From positions 1-20,644 of the forward strand of contig SDUX01000079.1 in assembly GCA_008729055.1 (NCBI GenBank): a stretch of 20,644 bases of DNA. The letters run 5' to 3'. The notes beneath the pieces were generated by a model. It was not told where the DNA came from and did not search any database. It saw nothing but the letters and a program-made list of their open reading frames with translations. How positions within the stretch are numbered: position 1 is the first letter of the stretch; every line of letters starts with the position of its first letter. Positions 17,437 through 20,644 of the stretch are shown here, piece by piece. Origin of the DNA: Pyropia haitanensis (Eukaryota > Rhodophyta > Bangiophyceae > Bangiales > Bangiaceae). A program made the position numbers and the translations under genes.

Positions 17437-19908
17437 ATGGCGACTACACCGCGGCCTGTTGTCGGGGCGGCTCGGGCGGCTGCGCTTCCAACGCTGACGG
17501 CGGCCGCTGGCGACGCTGCGGTGCTGGCGAGGGCCGCGTCGGCTGCGGCGACGCCGTTGGCTGCGCCCACGCCAGCCGGTGCGCCCACGACGGCGGGTGC
17601 GCCCACGACGGCGGGTGCGCCCGCGCCAGCGGGTGCGCCAGCACCGGCGGCTGCGGCGAGTACGGCCACGGGGGCTGCTTCGGTGGCTGCCGCTGAGATG
17701 GCGGCGGGCGCGCCGGCGGTGGCGGGTGCGCCGGCGGCGGCGGCTGTGACGGCGGCGGCGGCTGTGCCTGCGGCGGCGGCTGTGCCGGCGACGATGTCTG
17801 GTCCGGCGCTGGGGCCGGGGTGTCGCTTGTGGCTGGGTTGGCGCTGGCGGATGGGCTGGCGGGGCTGCTGGGACGCGGGGTGGTGGCTGGGCCGTTGATT
17901 GAGTCTGGTCGTCCGGCTGAGGGCCGTACTTGGGGCTCCGCTGCACCGTCGCTTGCTTCGGGGTCTCGTTCTAGCGGCTCATCCGGCGATGGTTCCGCTG
18001 GGGACGACGCGGCAGCCGGTGTGCGTGGCTTTGTGCGCACGGGTGGGACGGCAGGGGCGGCACGTGGTCGCGTCCTTCAATCCCCGCCAGGGCGACCTTC
18101 CGGCGGCTCCCGCCCCCAGGCGCCTCCACGGTCTACCCCGCGTCGTCGCCTACGGTCTGACACCGCAACGCGGTCTGCAGCTGACGCCGGGCTACGCCGC
18201 TTGCGGGTATACATCGCCGCTCTCAAGGGGACGAGCCGCGTGCGTGAGTCGACGCTCAGGTCTGCGGCTGCGATCATTGCCGCGGCGCAGGCTATTGAGT
18301 CTACCAACTCCGAGCTACGTCTCTCTGTCCAGCTCTCGGGGGTGGACCCGGACGGTGTCATTTCCTGGGCCAGCCTGCACGGAGCTGGTCGTCTTCTCGA
18401 CCCTGTTGTGACGAGACTGTTTGCGCAGATTCACCAGTACTCCCGTGCCAGACGGTCTCGTTCGTGCGGGCGCCACACTGCCGCTGCCCCCCCGCGCACA
18501 ACATCGGGTCTTATGCGGGCGGCGCTGCACCTGTGAGTCCTTCACGCGGCAGCTCGGCTTCTCCGCGGGCTCCTGGCGACATGACGGAGGAGGAGATTCT
18601 TGACATCTTCACGTCGCACATCGACAGCTGGCGCCCGCCTCCTCCCGGTGTCCTGGAGGACGTTGCTGCGCTGCGGGCTGCTACCGTCGGCGAAGGTGAC
18701 TCTGTGGAGCCGGACCGGATGCTGGAAGGCGCCGATCTCCCAGAGAGTTGTTTCCCCCTCTGCGTGCAGGTGAGTCCGCCACGAGCGCAGCGCCGGTGCC
18801 TGCGGAAGGGCTGGTGCTGGAGACGCTTGTGCCGCTGGCGCCCCACACCCCGTCGGACGACTCTATCCGGCATATGGAGACGTTGCTGAAGGCAGCCGGC
18901 CGGCAGCGGTCCAAGACCATCCGCGTCGTTCTCCGGGCTGTGATTGCGCATTTGACGTCGCGCCCGGGCACGCGCAGGTGCGACATCCAAGAGCGCCTCG
19001 CGAGCTGGTGGTCCTACAAGCTGACGAGTGGACGCTCTCTGGAACTCCCGAGCCGTGGCCCATTGACGTGGCGGTTCCTGCACGCATGACTACAACTTCG
19101 CAGCGCGTGGCCAACAGAGGCAACGAGACCAAGATGGTCACATTGAAGCGCTTGCCTACGAACGACAGCTCTTCTACTCAAGACGAGTGGGTGGCCAGTT
19201 TGCTGTTGCTTTGGGACAAGGAGGAGTACGCCCGCACCTCGATGCTGAACGAGCTGTTTAATGCGGAGGCGACGGCCGCCGCGGCAGCCGAGAGACGTCG
19301 CGCGTCCAAGAAGATGCGAGAGCTTGCTGCTGCCGCGGCGTCTGCTGCTGCTGCGTCTGCTGCTGCTGCGTCTCCTGCTGCTACGTATGCTGCCGCCGCA
19401 CCTGCTCCCCGCCGCGCCTGCCGCGGCTGCTGTACCTCCGCTCCCTGCGGGATCTTGTTGGTCTGCTAGGATAGCGACTGCGACGGCACCCCCCCCGCCT
19501 GCTCGTGCTGCTCCTGTTCTTGCCCCTCGACCGCCAGCCTTTATCTCAGCTCCGGGGCAGTCATCCGCTTTGCCAGCGCAGCTACCACCGGCGACTGTGG
19601 CGCTAGCGCCTGCGGCGACGGTGACGATAACGCATGCACCAACCGTGACCGCGCCGCCATTGACGGATGGGACAGTGGCGCCACGACGAGCGCCAGCAAC
19701 TGACCTGTCAGCGGTACAGCAGATGGCTATTGCGGCAGCGGAAAAGGCGGCTGCCTCTGCCGCGAATGCTCGCAAGCTGGCTGCAGTGGCGGCTGCTCGG
19801 AAGGCTCAGGCCGACGCGGCCGCGACAGCCGCTGGATCTTCTGCAGCGGCCAATGCAGCCAACCGTGGTTTGCGCCCTGGAAACCCACCTGGTAGGTCAC
19901 TTGCATGA
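17437..19908 (+). CDS. Unrecognised Ala-rich protein, frame broken in several places
   Basis: I do not recognise the product. ATG 17437 has a strong Kozak context (GCCATGG). Coding-like sequence passes through six segments in changing frames: MATTPRPVVGAARAAALP... with GAPTTA hexapeptide repeats (to about 17815); ...LRRLRVYIAALKGTSRVRES... (to about 18485); MTEEEILDIFTSHIDSWRPP (from 18581); DSIRHMETLLKAAGRQRSKT... (about 18760-19020); DEWVASLLLLWDKEEYARTS then a likely coiled coil with poly-Ala (to about 19410); and a Pro/Ala-rich part with SAVQQMAIAAAEKAAASAAN, ending at TGA 19906-19908. Several switches fall in C or G runs (about 17810, 18487, 18755). A CAG/GTGAGT at 18765-18773 looks like a splice donor. 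Further coding-like sequence follows the stop in the same frame. It could be one large host gene with introns and sequence errors, or ORF1 of another retroelement. Confidence 0.4.
17578..17649 (+). repeat. Four tandem 18-bp units encoding GAPTTA/GAPAPA
   Basis: Units start at 17578, 17596, 17614 and 17632. The unit length is a multiple of three and the repeat stays in the frame of the 17437 ATG, which supports that frame. Confidence 0.8.
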
Positions 19909-20084
19909 CCTGCTGGGGTCGCTGCGAGCAAGGAGACAGAGGTGGTTCCTGAGTTACGGCCATTGAGTTCTGCAGCGACCTCATCCACGCTACGCCATGG
20001 GCACGTGCTCATCAAGGGGACAACGGGCGCGACGGTTGCCCAAGGCGTCCTCGACCTGGACCGCCGCTCGATGCGCGGCCTTAC
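19909..20084 (+). other. Coding-like extension after the 19906 stop, possible short intron
   Basis: After TGA 19906-19908 the same frame continues as VVPELRPLSSAATSSTLRHG and LIKGTTGATVAQGVLDLDRR. A 48-base candidate intron, GTAGGT (19892) to ACAG (19939), would remove the stop and keep the frame. The extension then runs into the minisatellite. Confidence 0.35.
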
Positions 20085-20644
20085 TGGCTGGGCGGCGGGG
20101 CGGGGGTGGTGCGGCTCGCCTGGGGGGGGGCCGTGGTGCGGCCGGCCGGGCGGGGGGGGGGGGGGGCACTGCGGCTGGCAGGGCGGGGGGGCGGCGGTGG
20201 TCCGGCTGGCCGGTCGGGGGGGGGGGCTGGTGCGGCTCGCCTGGGGGGGGGGGGCCGTGGTGCGGCCGGCCGGCCTGCGGCTGGCAGGTGCGGCGGGGGG
20301 GGCCGTGGTGCGGCCGGCCGGGCGGGGGGGCACTGCGGCTGGTGCTGCGGCTGGCTGGGCGGGGGGGCGGGGTGGTGCGGCTCGCCTGGGGGGGGGCCGT
20401 GGTGCGGTCGGCCGGTCGGGGGGGGGGGGGGGCACTGCGGCTGGCTAGGCGGAGGGGGCTGCGGTGGTCCGGCTGGCCGGGTCGGGGGGGCGGGGCTGGT
20501 GCGGCTCGCCTGGGGGGGGGGCCGTGGTGCGGCCGGCCGGGCGGGGGGGGGGGGGGGGCACTGCGGCTGGCCGGGCGGGGGGGCGGCGGTGCTGCGGCTG
20601 GCTGGGCGGGGGGGGCGGGGGTGGTGCGGCTCGCCTGGGGGGGG
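20085..20644. repeat. G-rich minisatellite, unit about 121-145 bp, runs off the window
   Basis: The landmark GCGGCTCGCC followed by a G run recurs at 20111, 20232, 20377, 20501 and 20626, giving periods of 121, 145, 124 and 125. Between them recur GTGGTGCGGCCGGCCGGGCG and GGCACTGCGGCTGGC. The units carry G runs of 7 to 16 bases, so the plus strand can form G-quadruplexes. The array is not telomeric in sequence. A frame is open through part of it (to 20448), but Gly-rich translation of such DNA is weak evidence of coding. Confidence 0.85.

Noticed and set aside
17155..17946. 263-codon minus-strand frame with RRRHS repeats
   Set aside because: The Arg/His repeats are the reverse reading of the 18-bp GAPTTA units and have no support of their own.
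17899..18411. 170-codon plus-strand frame overlapping the Ala-rich gene
   Set aside because: The alternative frame (17820-18536) has a more protein-like composition (IAALKGTSRVRES, AAAIIAAAQAIESTNSELRL); this one is a shadow.
20085..20644. CRISPR-like or telomeric array
   Set aside because: The units have no short conserved repeat with unique spacers, and the sequence is not a simple telomere motif; it is an irregular G-rich minisatellite.

Overview
The window looks like nuclear DNA of a very GC-rich eukaryote, most likely a microalga. The reasons are a plant/algal-type carotenoid cleavage dioxygenase end, tRNA-Leu sequence without an encoded CCA, two long LINE-type retrotransposons, candidate spliceosomal introns and Ala-rich proteins. 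I cannot name the species; a haptophyte- or pelagophyte-like alga is a guess from base composition alone.

Layout. Positions 1-843 (+) hold the 3' end of a carotenoid oxygenase gene. Positions 1089-8853 and 9031-16769 (both -) hold two nearly identical copies, about 7.7 kb each, of one non-LTR retrotransposon. Its sense-strand order is: 5' leader with CCAAT box and hairpin; ORF1 (Ala/Pro-rich, basic); an 8-base ORF1/ORF2 overlap; ORF2 (two N-terminal zinc fingers, reverse transcriptase, C-terminal zinc knuckle and PD-(D/E)XK restriction-like endonuclease); and a 66-base 3' UTR. Both copies carry frame breaks. Copy 2 is the better preserved; copy 1 has lost the nuclease PD motif and the second zinc finger. 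Positions 16770-17436 are a promoter-like flank. Positions 17437-19908 (+) hold an Ala-rich gene of unknown function with several frame breaks, and 20085-20644 is a G-rich minisatellite that runs off the window.

Main observation. On the sense strand, both copies are followed by the same 74 bases. These fold as positions 8 to 73 of a tRNA-Leu(AAG), with D arm, anticodon arm, variable arm, T arm and 3' acceptor strand. Identity between the copies stops one base past the discriminator, and a T4 or T5 Pol III terminator follows in each. The 5' acceptor strand is missing there, but a 7-mer that pairs completely with the 3' acceptor strand sits directly against the 5' end of copy 1. The simplest reading is a site-specific element with a restriction-like endonuclease that inserts into tRNA-Leu genes at the acceptor/D-arm boundary, with two neighbouring tRNA genes each hit. 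The alternative is that the tRNA-like block is part of the element's own 3' end.

Most frame breaks, in host genes and elements alike, lie in G or C runs. Homopolymer miscalls in the assembly are therefore a serious explanation for many of them.
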